From: Planctomycetota bacterium
GTDB taxonomy: Bacteria; Planctomycetota; SZUA-567; JAFGGJ01
NCBI GenBank assembly: GCA_016930595.1
Contig: JAFGGJ010000088.1
Coordinates: 23,132 to 87,131, forward strand
Direction: 5' to 3'
Length of the DNA stretch: 64,000 bases
In this document: positions 24,646-33,478 of the stretch, piece after piece
Layout: each line of letters starts with the position of its first letter
Position numbering within the stretch: the stretch's first letter is position 1
The notes under the pieces: generated by a model
Databases searched by the model: none
Seen by the model: the letters and a program-made list of their open reading frames with translations, nothing else
Told to the model about the DNA's origin: nothing
Program-made: the position numbers and the translations under genes

Positions 24646-26967
24646 ATGGATTTCCGCAAGGGGCAGCCGCTGCTCAGCCTTGACGGCGAATGGTCTTTCG
24701 CTTTCACTTCCGCCTTCAGCGAAGCCTTGAACGTCTCTTCCCGCTCAGCGCTCGAAGCCGCCGGCCTCAATTTCCGTCCCTGCTCCGTTCCCGGCAACCT
24801 CGAACTCGACCTCCTCGCCGCCGGTCTCATCAATGATCCGTTCCAGGGGATGAATACCGTCGCCCTCATGGAATGCGAGGATTACCATGTCTGGTACGTT
24901 CGCCGCTTTGACGCCGGCGCCCTTGCCGGCTCCAGGGGCGAACTCGTTTTCAACGGCATCGACTGCCTGGCGGACATATACCTCAACGGGAAGCCCCTCG
25001 GCTCCGTGGATAACATGCTCGTCGAGCACGTTTTCGACGTGACCGGCCTCCTCCGGCGGGACAATGAGCTCCTCGTCCACATCCGCCCCGCCATGCAGGA
25101 AGCCTCCCGCTACGACTATCCCCCGGGCGTGGCCGCCGGTCCCGTCAACAGGGAATCGCTCTTCGTCAGGAAAGCCCCGCACATGTACGGCTGGGACATC
25201 ATGCCCAGGGCCGTCTCCGCCGGCATCTGGCGTTCCGTCTTCCTGCGCGGCATGCCCGAAGAACGCCTTGAACGCGTCTTCCTGGCCACCACCGCCGTTG
25301 CGTCCGGCCATGCCGAGGCATCGCTGCGCCTCGATTACGTCTTGCACGTTTCCACCGGCGCCGGGCGGACCTGTGAAATACTCCTTACCGCTTCCTGCGG
25401 CGAATCTTCCTTTGAACACCGCTTCCGTCCGGCTGTTCCATCCGGCGCCGAAGAATTCAACGTCGCTTCGCCGGTTCTGTGGTGGCCCGCCGGTTACGGC
25501 TCGCCCGCCCTTTACGACGTCAACGTGACTCTCCTCATGGACGGCGCCCCGGTGGATTCCCTTGCTTTCGGCCACGGCATCCGCACGGTCGAACTCCTCC
25601 GGACCGGCGTTACCAACGCCGCCGGCGACGGCGAATTCGTGTTCATGCTGAACGGAGTCCGCGTGTTCGCCAAGGGCACCAACTGGGTCCCGCTCGACGC
25701 ATATCACTCCCGGGATCTCGCCCGCATCCCCGCTGCACTGGACCTTGCCGTTGAATGCCGCTGCAACATCATCCGCTGCTGGGGCGGCAACGTGTATGAG
25801 CACGACCTCTTCTATGAAATTTGCGACCGCTCCGGCATCATGGTCTGGCAGGACTTCGCCATGGCGTGCGCCGTGTATCCGCAGGACCGTGAATTCCAGG
25901 ACCGCCTCGCGGGTGAAGCCGTCAAGGTCGTCCGCAGGCTCAGGCAGCACCCCTGCATCATACTCTGGTCCGGCGACAACGAATGCGACTGGTCCTACAC
26001 CTGGTTCAAAAAGGGCGATCCCAACGCCAACGTTCTCACGCGCGGCGTTCTGCCTGCCGTTCTTGCCGCCGAAGACCCCTCCCGCCCCTATATCCCCAGC
26101 TCACCGTATATGGATGAAGAAGCCTGCGCCAAAGGCATCGAACTAGTCCCCGAAAGCCATCTCTGGGGTCCCAGGGACTACTACAAGAGTCCCTTCTACC
26201 TCGGCGCCGTCTGCCATTTTGTCAGCGAAATCGGCTACCACGGGTGTCCTTCGCCCGATTCCGTCAGGCGGTTCATTTCGCCGGACAAGGTCTGGCCCTT
26301 CCACGATAACGAAGAATGGGTTCTCCATTCTACCAATCCCGTCCCGGGGCGCTCCATGCTTTCCCCGCCCGACCAGCGCGTCCAGCTCATGGTCAAGCAG
26401 ATTCTTGCGCTCTTCGGCCGCCTTCCGGATAATCTCGAGGATTTCTCCTTCGCAAGCCAGGCTACCCAGGCGGAAGCGAAGAAGTTCTTCATCGAACGTT
26501 TCCGTTCCGGCATGTGGCGCAGAACCGGCATCATCTGGTGGAACCTCCTCGACGGCTGGCCGCAGTTCTCCGACGCCGTCGTCGATTACTATTTCCGCAG
26601 GAAGCTCGCCTTCCATTACATCGCGCGCTCCCAGCAGGACGTCTGCCTCATGCTTGCCGAACCGGATGCCGGCGCCCAGCGTCTCATCGCCTCCAACTCC
26701 ACTCTCGCCGATGCCTCTCTTTCCTTTAATGTTAAAGATGTGGCTACCGGCGAAATGATCGCGGAAAGCCACGGCCTGTCGCCCGCCAACTCCGCCGTGG
26801 CTCTCCTGTCCATACCCTTCGACGAATCCACTCGCCGCATGTATCTAATCTCCTGGCAAGGTGACGCCGCAGGCTCCAACCATTATCTCGCCGGCGTTCC
26901 TCCGTTCGACCTCGTCGAATACCGCTCCTGGCTCGCGGACCTCCGCATCGTCCCCGAAACGGAATAA
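24646..26967 (+). CDS. Glycoside hydrolase family 2, beta-mannosidase-like
   Basis: The 773-residue cytosolic-looking enzyme has the GH2 layout: jelly-roll sugar-binding domain (SLDGEWSFAF, FNGIDCLADIYLNGKPLG), Ig-like middle domain (SPVLWWPAGYGSPALYDVNV), and TIM barrel (FAKGTNWVPLD, NIIRCWGGNVYEHDLFYEICD). The acid/base Glu lies in WSGDNECDW and the probable nucleophile Glu in FVSEIGYHG. The barrel sequence and WWNLLDGWPQFSDAVVDYY favour exo-beta-mannosidase over galactosidase. No signal peptide is seen. It is expressed with the preceding URO-D-like gene; GAGAGG sits 7 nt before the ATG. Confidence 0.88.
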   Translation: MDFRKGQPLLSLDGEWSFAFTSAFSEALNVSSRSALEAAGLNFRPCSVPGNLELDLLAAGLINDPFQGMNTVALMECEDYHVWYVRRFDAGALAGSRGELVFNGIDCLADIYLNGKPLGSVDNMLVEHVFDVTGLLRRDNELLVHIRPAMQEASRYDYPPGVAAGPVNRESLFVRKAPHMYGWDIMPRAVSAGIWRSVFLRGMPEERLERVFLATTAVASGHAEASLRLDYVLHVSTGAGRTCEILLTASCGESSFEHRFRPAVPSGAEEFNVASPVLWWPAGYGSPALYDVNVTLLMDGAPVDSLAFGHGIRTVELLRTGVTNAAGDGEFVFMLNGVRVFAKGTNWVPLDAYHSRDLARIPAALDLAVECRCNIIRCWGGNVYEHDLFYEICDRSGIMVWQDFAMACAVYPQDREFQDRLAGEAVKVVRRLRQHPCIILWSGDNECDWSYTWFKKGDPNANVLTRGVLPAVLAAEDPSRPYIPSSPYMDEEACAKGIELVPESHLWGPRDYYKSPFYLGAVCHFVSEIGYHGCPSPDSVRRFISPDKVWPFHDNEEWVLHSTNPVPGRSMLSPPDQRVQLMVKQILALFGRLPDNLEDFSFASQATQAEAKKFFIERFRSGMWRRTGIIWWNLLDGWPQFSDAVVDYYFRRKLAFHYIARSQQDVCLMLAEPDAGAQRLIASNSTLADASLSFNVKDVATGEMIAESHGLSPANSAVALLSIPFDESTRRMYLISWQGDAAGSNHYLAGVPPFDLVEYRSWLADLRIVPETE

Positions 26968-27089
26968 CCGCTTTTGCGCCTTCCCTGCCGTGCCGAAGGA
27001 CGGCAGCCTGCCGGCCCTGTTGCGGAGAAAGGGGTTTTCCACGGCTCCCGGGCGGGTATCATGTCCCGTGACGGAAGGAGTGGGACCGC

Positions 27090-28943
27090 ATGATCCACGT
27101 GCTGTTGTGGCTGTTGGCGCTTGCTGCCGCGCTCCTTTTCACGGCGCTCGCTGCCGCGCTGGCGGGGCGCATCGTGCGGTATCGCTTCAGGCTGGAAGCC
27201 GCCATGGCGGCGGCAGCCGTCGTTCTTGTGCCCGCCGCCGCGGCGTGCGTCTTTTCCTGCGTCATGCTCTGTCGCAGAATCCTCCCCGGGTGGCTCTTCC
27301 CTTATACGCTCGGCTGGACGGCCGCGTACGCTGCCGCGATGGCGGTTATTTTCCGCAGAGGCGGTGTTTTTCACGAGTTCCAGGACGATGAATCTCCGCC
27401 CGCGTGCGCCTGGCCGCGGCTGCGGCTCGCCGTGTGGTTCGCCGCCCTGCTGGCCGCCCTTTACCTCGCCCTGCGCATCGCGGACATCGAACTGAAAAAC
27501 CGCATGCAGGTTGTGCACACGGAATCCACCGCCGTGCTCCTTTCGCTCGGCCAGACCTGGATCCCGCCGGAACGCAACGCCGCCCTGCTCTATGAACGGG
27601 CCTTTGAGCGGTTCGGCGACAGGAAAGCCCTTGCCGCCCTCCGCCGCCGCATCGACGACGATTACTTGGGAGACGAATACCCCGCAGGCGACGCGCAGAC
27701 GGAAGAAGTCTCCCGGCTGCTTGCCGAATGCGCCCCGGCCACGCAGCTCATACGCGAAGCCGCCGGATGCCCCGACTGCTGGCACGGCGGCACGTACGAT
27801 CATGTCCACAAGATCGGCGTCCCACACCTGGCGGCACACCAGGTTGCGGCCAACCTTCTGCGCACCGAAGCCCGCCGCCGGGCGGCGGAAGGCGATGCGC
27901 CGGGTGCTTATGAAGACGTCGTCCTCATCCGCATCATGGCGGAACATATCAGCCGGAACCCGTCGCTCATTGCAGCTGTCATTTCCTTCGACATCGACAC
28001 CACCGCCCTTTACACGCTCGAAGACATTCTGGCCGACTGCCCTCCGCCCCCGGATGAAATGCTTCTCCATTCGCTCCGCCGAGCCGAGTATCACAGCGGC
28101 GTCGTTCAGCGCGCCATGCGCTGTGAACGCGCGGGGTTTGCCCAGGTAATGGCCCGGTGCGAAGTGAATGTGAACCTGGGCAAAAGCTTTTTTCTGGACG
28201 ACCCCGGTCGGCGCTCCGTTTCCGCTTACGGATCCAGGTGGACTGCCCCGCTCCAGGGCGTTATTGATGCATGGCCCGACTTTGAACTGAGTGCCGTGTT
28301 CGGCGGCGTTCTTGACTCCGACGGGTCCCGTTGGTACGCCCCGCTCTGGCGCGTCTTCATGGCATGGCCGGATTTTCAGTGCATGGACCGCAACATGCAG
28401 AAAGCCGTCTCGCTCATGGAACCGCCGCTGTACCGTCACGTTGACGAGAGGGCCGCCTTGAGCCGGGAAGCCCTCGATGGGTGGCGCGGCATCGTCAGCT
28501 CGATTGCGATGCTCAATATTGAGACAGTTGCCATCGAAGAAATGAACGTCCTTGCTCTGCACGGAATGGCGGATGCCGGCATCGCTGCAACTCTTTATGA
28601 ACGGGACCACGGCGCGTGGCCCTCGGCACTCGGCGATCTCGTCCCGGAATACCTGGACGCCGTGCCCATCGACCCCTTCGATGGCGCCCCGGTGCGTTTC
28701 ATCTCCGAAGAGAACGGCATTGTCCTCTACTGCCTTGGACGCAACTTCCTGGACGACGGCGGATGCTCTCCTGCCTGGCGCGGTAGCTGGGGCGACGGCG
28801 ACGACCTCATCTTCTGTCTGGGGTCTTCGTATCTCAGGCACCGCAGGGAGCCTTCTCTGGAACGGATCCGCAAAATGGAAAACCGGAGCAAGAATCCGAG
28901 CAAGTACCGGCGCACCCGCAGGCGCGCCCCGGCCGCCGACTGA
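27090..28943 (+). CDS. Membrane-anchored protein of unknown function with pseudopilin-like C-terminal segment
   Basis: The 617-residue protein has four likely N-terminal membrane helices (residues 1-25, about 35-60, 70-90, 108-130), then a long soluble region. Near residues 370-430 a motif of the form GSRWxAPLxxVxxAWPDF occurs twice, about 32 residues apart. The C-terminal part (LYERDHGAWPSALGDLVPEYLDAVPIDPFDG ... LYCLGRNFLDDGG) resembles the end of pseudopilin-type proteins common in planctomycetes and relatives. The last 25 residues are very basic. I do not recognise a full-length family. GGAG precedes the ATG. The following membrane gene starts 12 nt after the stop. Confidence 0.6.
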   Translation: MIHVLLWLLALAAALLFTALAAALAGRIVRYRFRLEAAMAAAAVVLVPAAAACVFSCVMLCRRILPGWLFPYTLGWTAAYAAAMAVIFRRGGVFHEFQDDESPPACAWPRLRLAVWFAALLAALYLALRIADIELKNRMQVVHTESTAVLLSLGQTWIPPERNAALLYERAFERFGDRKALAALRRRIDDDYLGDEYPAGDAQTEEVSRLLAECAPATQLIREAAGCPDCWHGGTYDHVHKIGVPHLAAHQVAANLLRTEARRRAAEGDAPGAYEDVVLIRIMAEHISRNPSLIAAVISFDIDTTALYTLEDILADCPPPPDEMLLHSLRRAEYHSGVVQRAMRCERAGFAQVMARCEVNVNLGKSFFLDDPGRRSVSAYGSRWTAPLQGVIDAWPDFELSAVFGGVLDSDGSRWYAPLWRVFMAWPDFQCMDRNMQKAVSLMEPPLYRHVDERAALSREALDGWRGIVSSIAMLNIETVAIEEMNVLALHGMADAGIAATLYERDHGAWPSALGDLVPEYLDAVPIDPFDGAPVRFISEENGIVLYCLGRNFLDDGGCSPAWRGSWGDGDDLIFCLGSSYLRHRREPSLERIRKMENRSKNPSKYRRTRRRAPAAD

Positions 28944-28955
28944 AAGAAGCATCAC

Positions 28956-29696
28956 GTGGAATGGACGGAAAAGACCGCTTTGCGCAAGAGCGCCCTCTGG
29001 GCGCTCGTCATATCCATCGGAGCAAGCGCTCTTCTCGGCATCGTCGCTCTCGTCAGCGGCGACTTCGGCAAGATCCAGATAAAGATACTCCTGTCCAGCC
29101 TGTCGATATCCGCCGGCAGCATCTGCACGCTCGTTTGCGCCTTCCTGCTGGAAAAGAAGAAGATACTCGTACTTTCCATCCCCGGCATGGCGCTGGGAGC
29201 GCTCGGCACCATCCTTCTCATCACCGGCATCTGGACGGAAATGGACGAAGAGGTCTTCTGGAAGACCACGGCCATCGTATGGTTCTTCGCTGCGGCCACC
29301 ACGCACGTCTCCCTCCTGAACCTGGCGCGCCTCTCGCAGAAATATCTCTGGAGCCTCATCGCGGCAACCGCCGTCTTCTACCTGCTGGCCATCGTACTCA
29401 CAGTCATGGTGCTGTGGGAAATAGACGAGGAATTCATGCTGCGGGGCATCGGCGTCCTGGGGATACTGGCCGCGGCGCTTTCGATACTCATACCCGTGTT
29501 CCACAGACTCAGCCGCCCCGGCTCCCCGGCTCCGGGCGGAAGTACCCCCACAATACAGCCGCCGCCGGACGGGTCCATCAGGATGCTCTGCCCCGTCTGC
29601 GGTGCTGAACAGACCGCTCCCGCCGGCGGCGTGACGTGCACTGCATGCGGCAGCCGGTTCGTCATCACCATCGTAGAAGACAAGACGAAGACGTAA
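28956..29696 (+). CDS. Six-helix membrane protein with C-terminal zinc ribbon
   Basis: The 246-residue protein starts at GTG. It has six hydrophobic segments in about residues 12-185 (ALWALVISIGASALLGIVAL, ILVLSIPGMALGALGTILLI and others), then a Pro-rich linker. A short rubredoxin/zinc-ribbon-like finger closes the protein: RMLCPVCGAEQTAPAG with a partner VTCTACGSRF. Such membrane-plus-ribbon proteins are common and uncharacterised in this kind of genome. It is close behind the previous membrane protein gene and likely co-transcribed. Confidence 0.65.
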   Translation: MEWTEKTALRKSALWALVISIGASALLGIVALVSGDFGKIQIKILLSSLSISAGSICTLVCAFLLEKKKILVLSIPGMALGALGTILLITGIWTEMDEEVFWKTTAIVWFFAAATTHVSLLNLARLSQKYLWSLIAATAVFYLLAIVLTVMVLWEIDEEFMLRGIGVLGILAAALSILIPVFHRLSRPGSPAPGGSTPTIQPPPDGSIRMLCPVCGAEQTAPAGGVTCTACGSRFVITIVEDKTKT

Positions 29697-29708
29697 CCAT
29701 CCGGTGAC

Positions 29709-29738
29709 CTGACGCACGCCCGGCGGTCCTTATATAAT
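29709..29738 (+). promoter_or_regulatory. Putative promoter of the BNR-repeat gene
   Basis: CTGACG, an 18-nt spacer and a perfect TATAAT lie 57 nt before the GTG start. Confidence 0.45.
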
Positions 29739-29795
29739 GACGGCGCGGGGCGGGGGAGCCGGGCTCAGCCCGGCATGCTTGAGAGGAGGGGCGCT

Positions 29796-32549
29796 GTGCG
29801 CACCTTTTTCATCGTTGTTTTCTTTTTACTGTTTGTCCTGCTTCTTCCTCTCGCCGCACGTGCCGGCGATGCCGACATCGCGGAAGCGGAACAGTACCTC
29901 CGCCGAACCGTTATTGCCGCCGCGGCCGAACACCGGAAGATCACCTTCTTTGCGGATTTTCTCGGTGCCACCGCAAGGGCTGAGCTCAAAGGCGCAGACC
30001 AGAAAGGCGTCTCGGCGGACGTTATGGGCATGAGACTCGATGTCCCATGGGTGAACCTCTCCCCCAGGCGCTTCTACGGCCTCGCAGCCAAATGCGCGGG
30101 CGATTCCGCGGAAGCCCGCCTCAACCTTGCTCGCTTCGCCCTCGCCAACGGCATGAACGAGCAGGCCGAATCCGACCTCCGGGCCGCTCTCGAACTCGAC
30201 CCCGCCATCGAACCGGCCGTAAGGCCCCTCCTGAACATCATCTCTCCTCCCGAACCCGCTCCCGCCGCGCCCGTCTCTGCTCCCGCTTCCACTGAAACCA
30301 GGCCGCAGCCCGGGCCCCGCCCGCCTTCCGGTGTCTACGCCCCTGAAATACACGGCTGGGCCCCCACCGGTCTTTCCGGCGGCGGCGCCATGTTTACCCC
30401 CACAATCAGCGGCGCCGACCCCAAAGTCATGATGCTTAACTGCGACATGTCCGCCGCCTATGTTTCCACCGACGGCGGTCGCTTCTGGAGAATGATCCAC
30501 CAGGGCCAGCTTCTCACAAACACACGCTGCCGTCCCGGCCTCCATCCCCGTGACTCCTCCATCATGTACGCCGCGCTCGGCAGCCGCATCAAGCGCTCTG
30601 CGGATACAGGCCTTACCTGGCAGGACTGGGGCGATGCCGGCGCACAGCTCCGCGGCGAAATACAGTTCGATCACGATAACCCCTCCCTCATGATCGCAGG
30701 CACCGCCTCCGGCGCCGTCATTTCTCACGACGCCGGCAAGACATGGAAGCCCTGTTCAGGCGTTGCCGGCGAAGGCAAGTCGTTCCATGTCGATCGCACC
30801 AGCCCCCCCGAACGACGCGTCATCTTCGCCGCTACCGCGCAGGGTGTTTGGCGTTCCGACGACAGCGGCTCAACCTGGGTCGACAAGACCCAGGGCCTCC
30901 CCTGGCAACGGGTCCACTCCTTTGCCGGAGGTTCCGATCCGAAGAGCTCTGCCTGCATCCTCTACTGTTCCGTCGAAAGCCGCTCCGTCGACGGCAAGTT
31001 CGCGGGCGGCATTTACCGCTCGCGCGACCGCGGCGAATCCTGGCAATCCGCCATGGGACGCGGCATCAACCTCGATACCTCCACTGCCGACGAATACGCC
31101 GAAGGCCCCCTCGCCCAGTACAAGGACGTCCTCACCTCAGACGCCAGGCCGCTCACCGTCTACGCCGCAAACACTTCCACGGGCTTTCACCCTCCTCATC
31201 ACACCACGGTCTACAGGAGCGACGACGGCGGCGATAACTGGCGCTCAGTCCTTTTCATGGATCCACGCTTCTCCGGCTATAACGTCGACAAGAACTACAT
31301 GACCGCCTCCACCGGCCAGTGCTACGAAGGCTCCCAGCACGCCGCCGCCATCAGTCCCTCCAATCCCGACGTCGTCATGCGCCTCACCGGCCAGATCATG
31401 CTCACCGACAACGGCGGCAGGACCTGGTACCAGGGACACTGCCACCTCGCTCCCGGACAGTCCGCCCAGCCCAACTGCTCCTGGATCTGCACCGGCGCCG
31501 TCGTCACCTCCACTTGGCATTACTACGTCGATCCACACCAGCACAACCGCCACTACATCGCCTACACAGACATCGGCTTCGCACGCTCGATGGACGGCGG
31601 TATGACCTGGGCCTGGTGGGAAAAGAACAAGTGGGCTCCCTGGCGCAATACCTGCTATGAACTCGCCTTCGACCCCGAAATCCCGGGCAGAATCTGGGGC
31701 GCTTTCACCAACGTTCACGACATCCCTAACGACAACATCATCGGCGGCCGCCACTGGAACAACAATCCCGAAAGCGGCCCCGGCGGCGTCTGCGTCAGCA
31801 CCGATTTCGCACTCTCATGGTCCCCATCCAACCAGGGCATGCCCGTCTCGCCCGTCACTTCCGTCGTCGTGGATCCAAAGTCCCCACGCGGCCGCAGGAC
31901 TCTCTATGCCGGCGTCTTCGGCAAGGGCGTCTATAAATCGGTTGACGACGGCAAGTCCTGGGTGAACAAGAGCAAGGGTTTCGGCCATCCTTCAAATATG
32001 CGCGTTTATCGGGTTATCATCCATGAAGACGGCACACTCTTCGCCATGATTACCGCCTTCCAGCGCGGCGGCACTTTCACCGGGGACGGCGTCGGCCTCT
32101 ATCGCTCGAAAGACGGCGCCGAAACCTGGGAATGCATTACCAGGGACGCGCCCATCCTCTGGCCCAAGGATTTTGAAGTCCACCCGAAGAACAGCAGTAT
32201 CATCTTCATCGGCGCCGCCGCCACGCGCTCGCCTTCCACCCCCGGCGGCCTCTACCGTACCAGGGACGGCGGCCGCACCTGGAACCAGGTCGCAAGCAAA
32301 GGCCGCCAGCACTTCGGCGCTTACTTCCACCCAAAAAAACCCGACTGGGTCTACATGACCATGTGCGAAGGCTCTGTGCCCTGTTCCCTTTTCCTGAGCA
32401 CCGACGGTGGCGACAATTGGCTGCCCTTCAACTCCTTCCCGTTCTCCAACACCCAACGGGTTACCGTGGACCCCGACGACGACAATAAAATCTACGTCAC
32501 CACCTTCGGCGGCAGCATCTTCCGCGGCCCGGCCGTCCCGCGCCGCTGA
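29796..32549 (+). CDS. Secreted BNR-repeat (sialidase/sortilin-like propeller) protein
   Basis: The 917-residue protein has a signal peptide (TFFIVVFFLLFVLLLPLAARAG), a short TPR-like region (ARLNLARFALANGMNEQAES), a Pro/Ala linker, and then a long run of beta-propeller BNR motifs of S-x-D-x-G-x-T/S-W type (VSTDGGRFW, RSADTGLTW, SHDAGKTW, RSDDSGSTW, RSRDRGESW, RSDDGGDNW, SVDDGKSW, RTRDGGRTW, STDGGDNW). Many such proteins bind or cut glycans, or are extracellular scaffolds; catalytic sialidase residues are not evident. GTG at 29796 is chosen because GAGGAGG lies 6-7 nt upstream, while the ORF-track ATG has no such site. Third positions are strongly C-biased. Confidence 0.82.
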   Translation: MRTFFIVVFFLLFVLLLPLAARAGDADIAEAEQYLRRTVIAAAAEHRKITFFADFLGATARAELKGADQKGVSADVMGMRLDVPWVNLSPRRFYGLAAKCAGDSAEARLNLARFALANGMNEQAESDLRAALELDPAIEPAVRPLLNIISPPEPAPAAPVSAPASTETRPQPGPRPPSGVYAPEIHGWAPTGLSGGGAMFTPTISGADPKVMMLNCDMSAAYVSTDGGRFWRMIHQGQLLTNTRCRPGLHPRDSSIMYAALGSRIKRSADTGLTWQDWGDAGAQLRGEIQFDHDNPSLMIAGTASGAVISHDAGKTWKPCSGVAGEGKSFHVDRTSPPERRVIFAATAQGVWRSDDSGSTWVDKTQGLPWQRVHSFAGGSDPKSSACILYCSVESRSVDGKFAGGIYRSRDRGESWQSAMGRGINLDTSTADEYAEGPLAQYKDVLTSDARPLTVYAANTSTGFHPPHHTTVYRSDDGGDNWRSVLFMDPRFSGYNVDKNYMTASTGQCYEGSQHAAAISPSNPDVVMRLTGQIMLTDNGGRTWYQGHCHLAPGQSAQPNCSWICTGAVVTSTWHYYVDPHQHNRHYIAYTDIGFARSMDGGMTWAWWEKNKWAPWRNTCYELAFDPEIPGRIWGAFTNVHDIPNDNIIGGRHWNNNPESGPGGVCVSTDFALSWSPSNQGMPVSPVTSVVVDPKSPRGRRTLYAGVFGKGVYKSVDDGKSWVNKSKGFGHPSNMRVYRVIIHEDGTLFAMITAFQRGGTFTGDGVGLYRSKDGAETWECITRDAPILWPKDFEVHPKNSSIIFIGAAATRSPSTPGGLYRTRDGGRTWNQVASKGRQHFGAYFHPKKPDWVYMTMCEGSVPCSLFLSTDGGDNWLPFNSFPFSNTQRVTVDPDDDNKIYVTTFGGSIFRGPAVPRR

Positions 32550-32577
32550 TGCTTCAGGAAAACGGCCTGTCTGTATG

Positions 32578-33273
32578 CTACGGCTGTGTGTTGAATACGA
32601 CCAAGTCGGCGAATTCCCCTACCTGCAAATACGACGTCCCTTCCGCCTGCGCTCCAAGGTTCGTTTCGTGGTTTACCGAAACCACCTGCAGCTCCACGTC
32701 GCTCGTACCGGCCAGGAGCGTGGCCGCCGGAATGTACGCCGGTGGCGTCACCCCCACAATGGTCGTCCACTCGGTGGAGCTTCGCGTGTAAGTCCCCGAA
32801 ACAAGCAACTGCACGTAGACCGGGACGAACGACATCGCGTTCCATACCACGGCGATGTCCGCGTCGGAATCCTGCGTGCTCCCTCCCGTGGGATTCGTGA
32901 CCGTCGGCGGCTCCGGCATCTGCACCGTCGCACCCACGGTTACGGTAGCGCCGCTGTTGACCACCTGTACCATGACGTCGTCGCCGGAACTGATACTGAA
33001 TCCTCCCGAAGTGTACGTACCGCCTCCCACGTGCGGTATCGTGGTCGGGGCCCCGGCCCCGATCTGGACGGTTACTGTAGCGTCAGTCACCGGCACCCCG
33101 CCGTCCATGACGCTGAATGCAACGACGTTGGTGAATGACGGCGGCATGTTGTTGACTACAAAGCCCTTCACTTCCAGATCCGGAGGAGCAGGATCCCCGC
33201 CCCCTCCACAGCCCGTGCTTGTTAAAAGAAGTCCCGCCGCCAGCACCGCGCCTGCAAAATTCCTGTAACCCAT
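32578..33273 (-). CDS. Lipoprotein with beta-sandwich (FN3-like) domains
   Basis: The 231-residue product begins MGYRNFAGAVLAAGLLLTSTGCGGGGD, a lipoprotein signal with a Gly-rich spacer like those of the PKD lipoproteins at 4-5 kb. The rest is beta-rich: one domain (FTNVVAFSVMDGGVPVTDATVTVQIG) resembling a cohesin- or Ig-like strand pattern, and a second FN3-like domain (PTVTNPTGGSTQDSDADIAVVWNAM). No function is recognised. The ORF track extends 126 codons upstream, but GGGGAGG is 5 nt before the ATG at 33273 and a lipobox follows at once. Convergent with the BNR gene, 28 nt apart. Confidence 0.75.
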   Translation of the reverse strand: MGYRNFAGAVLAAGLLLTSTGCGGGGDPAPPDLEVKGFVVNNMPPSFTNVVAFSVMDGGVPVTDATVTVQIGAGAPTTIPHVGGGTYTSGGFSISSGDDVMVQVVNSGATVTVGATVQMPEPPTVTNPTGGSTQDSDADIAVVWNAMSFVPVYVQLLVSGTYTRSSTEWTTIVGVTPPAYIPAATLLAGTSDVELQVVSVNHETNLGAQAEGTSYLQVGEFADLVVFNTQP

Positions 33274-33478
33274 TCCTGCCTCCCCTCGGCAAATACCCGT
33301 CCTCAGAAAATCACGCCGTGTCAGCAGTCTAGCGTCTGGAAGAAGAAAAAGCAACAAGCCCTTTGCTCTTCCCGGCCCTGCCATGCGGTGTCCGTCCGCA
33401 AAACGCCCGGGACGGGTTGCGCCGGCGTCGTGTTGCGGTAACATGTTTTCCCGATTGTCATGCCAGGAGGTTCCCGCC

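Noticed and set aside
24745-25950. 401-residue minus-strand ORF inside the GH2 gene
   Set aside because: Antisense shadow; the plus strand has full GH2 motifs and catalytic residues.
26883-29717. 944-residue minus-strand ORF opposite the two membrane-protein genes
   Set aside because: It is a long shadow ORF from high GC; composition is Gly/Arg/Ala/Glu-rich with no motifs, while the plus strand has ribosome sites, membrane helices and a zinc ribbon.
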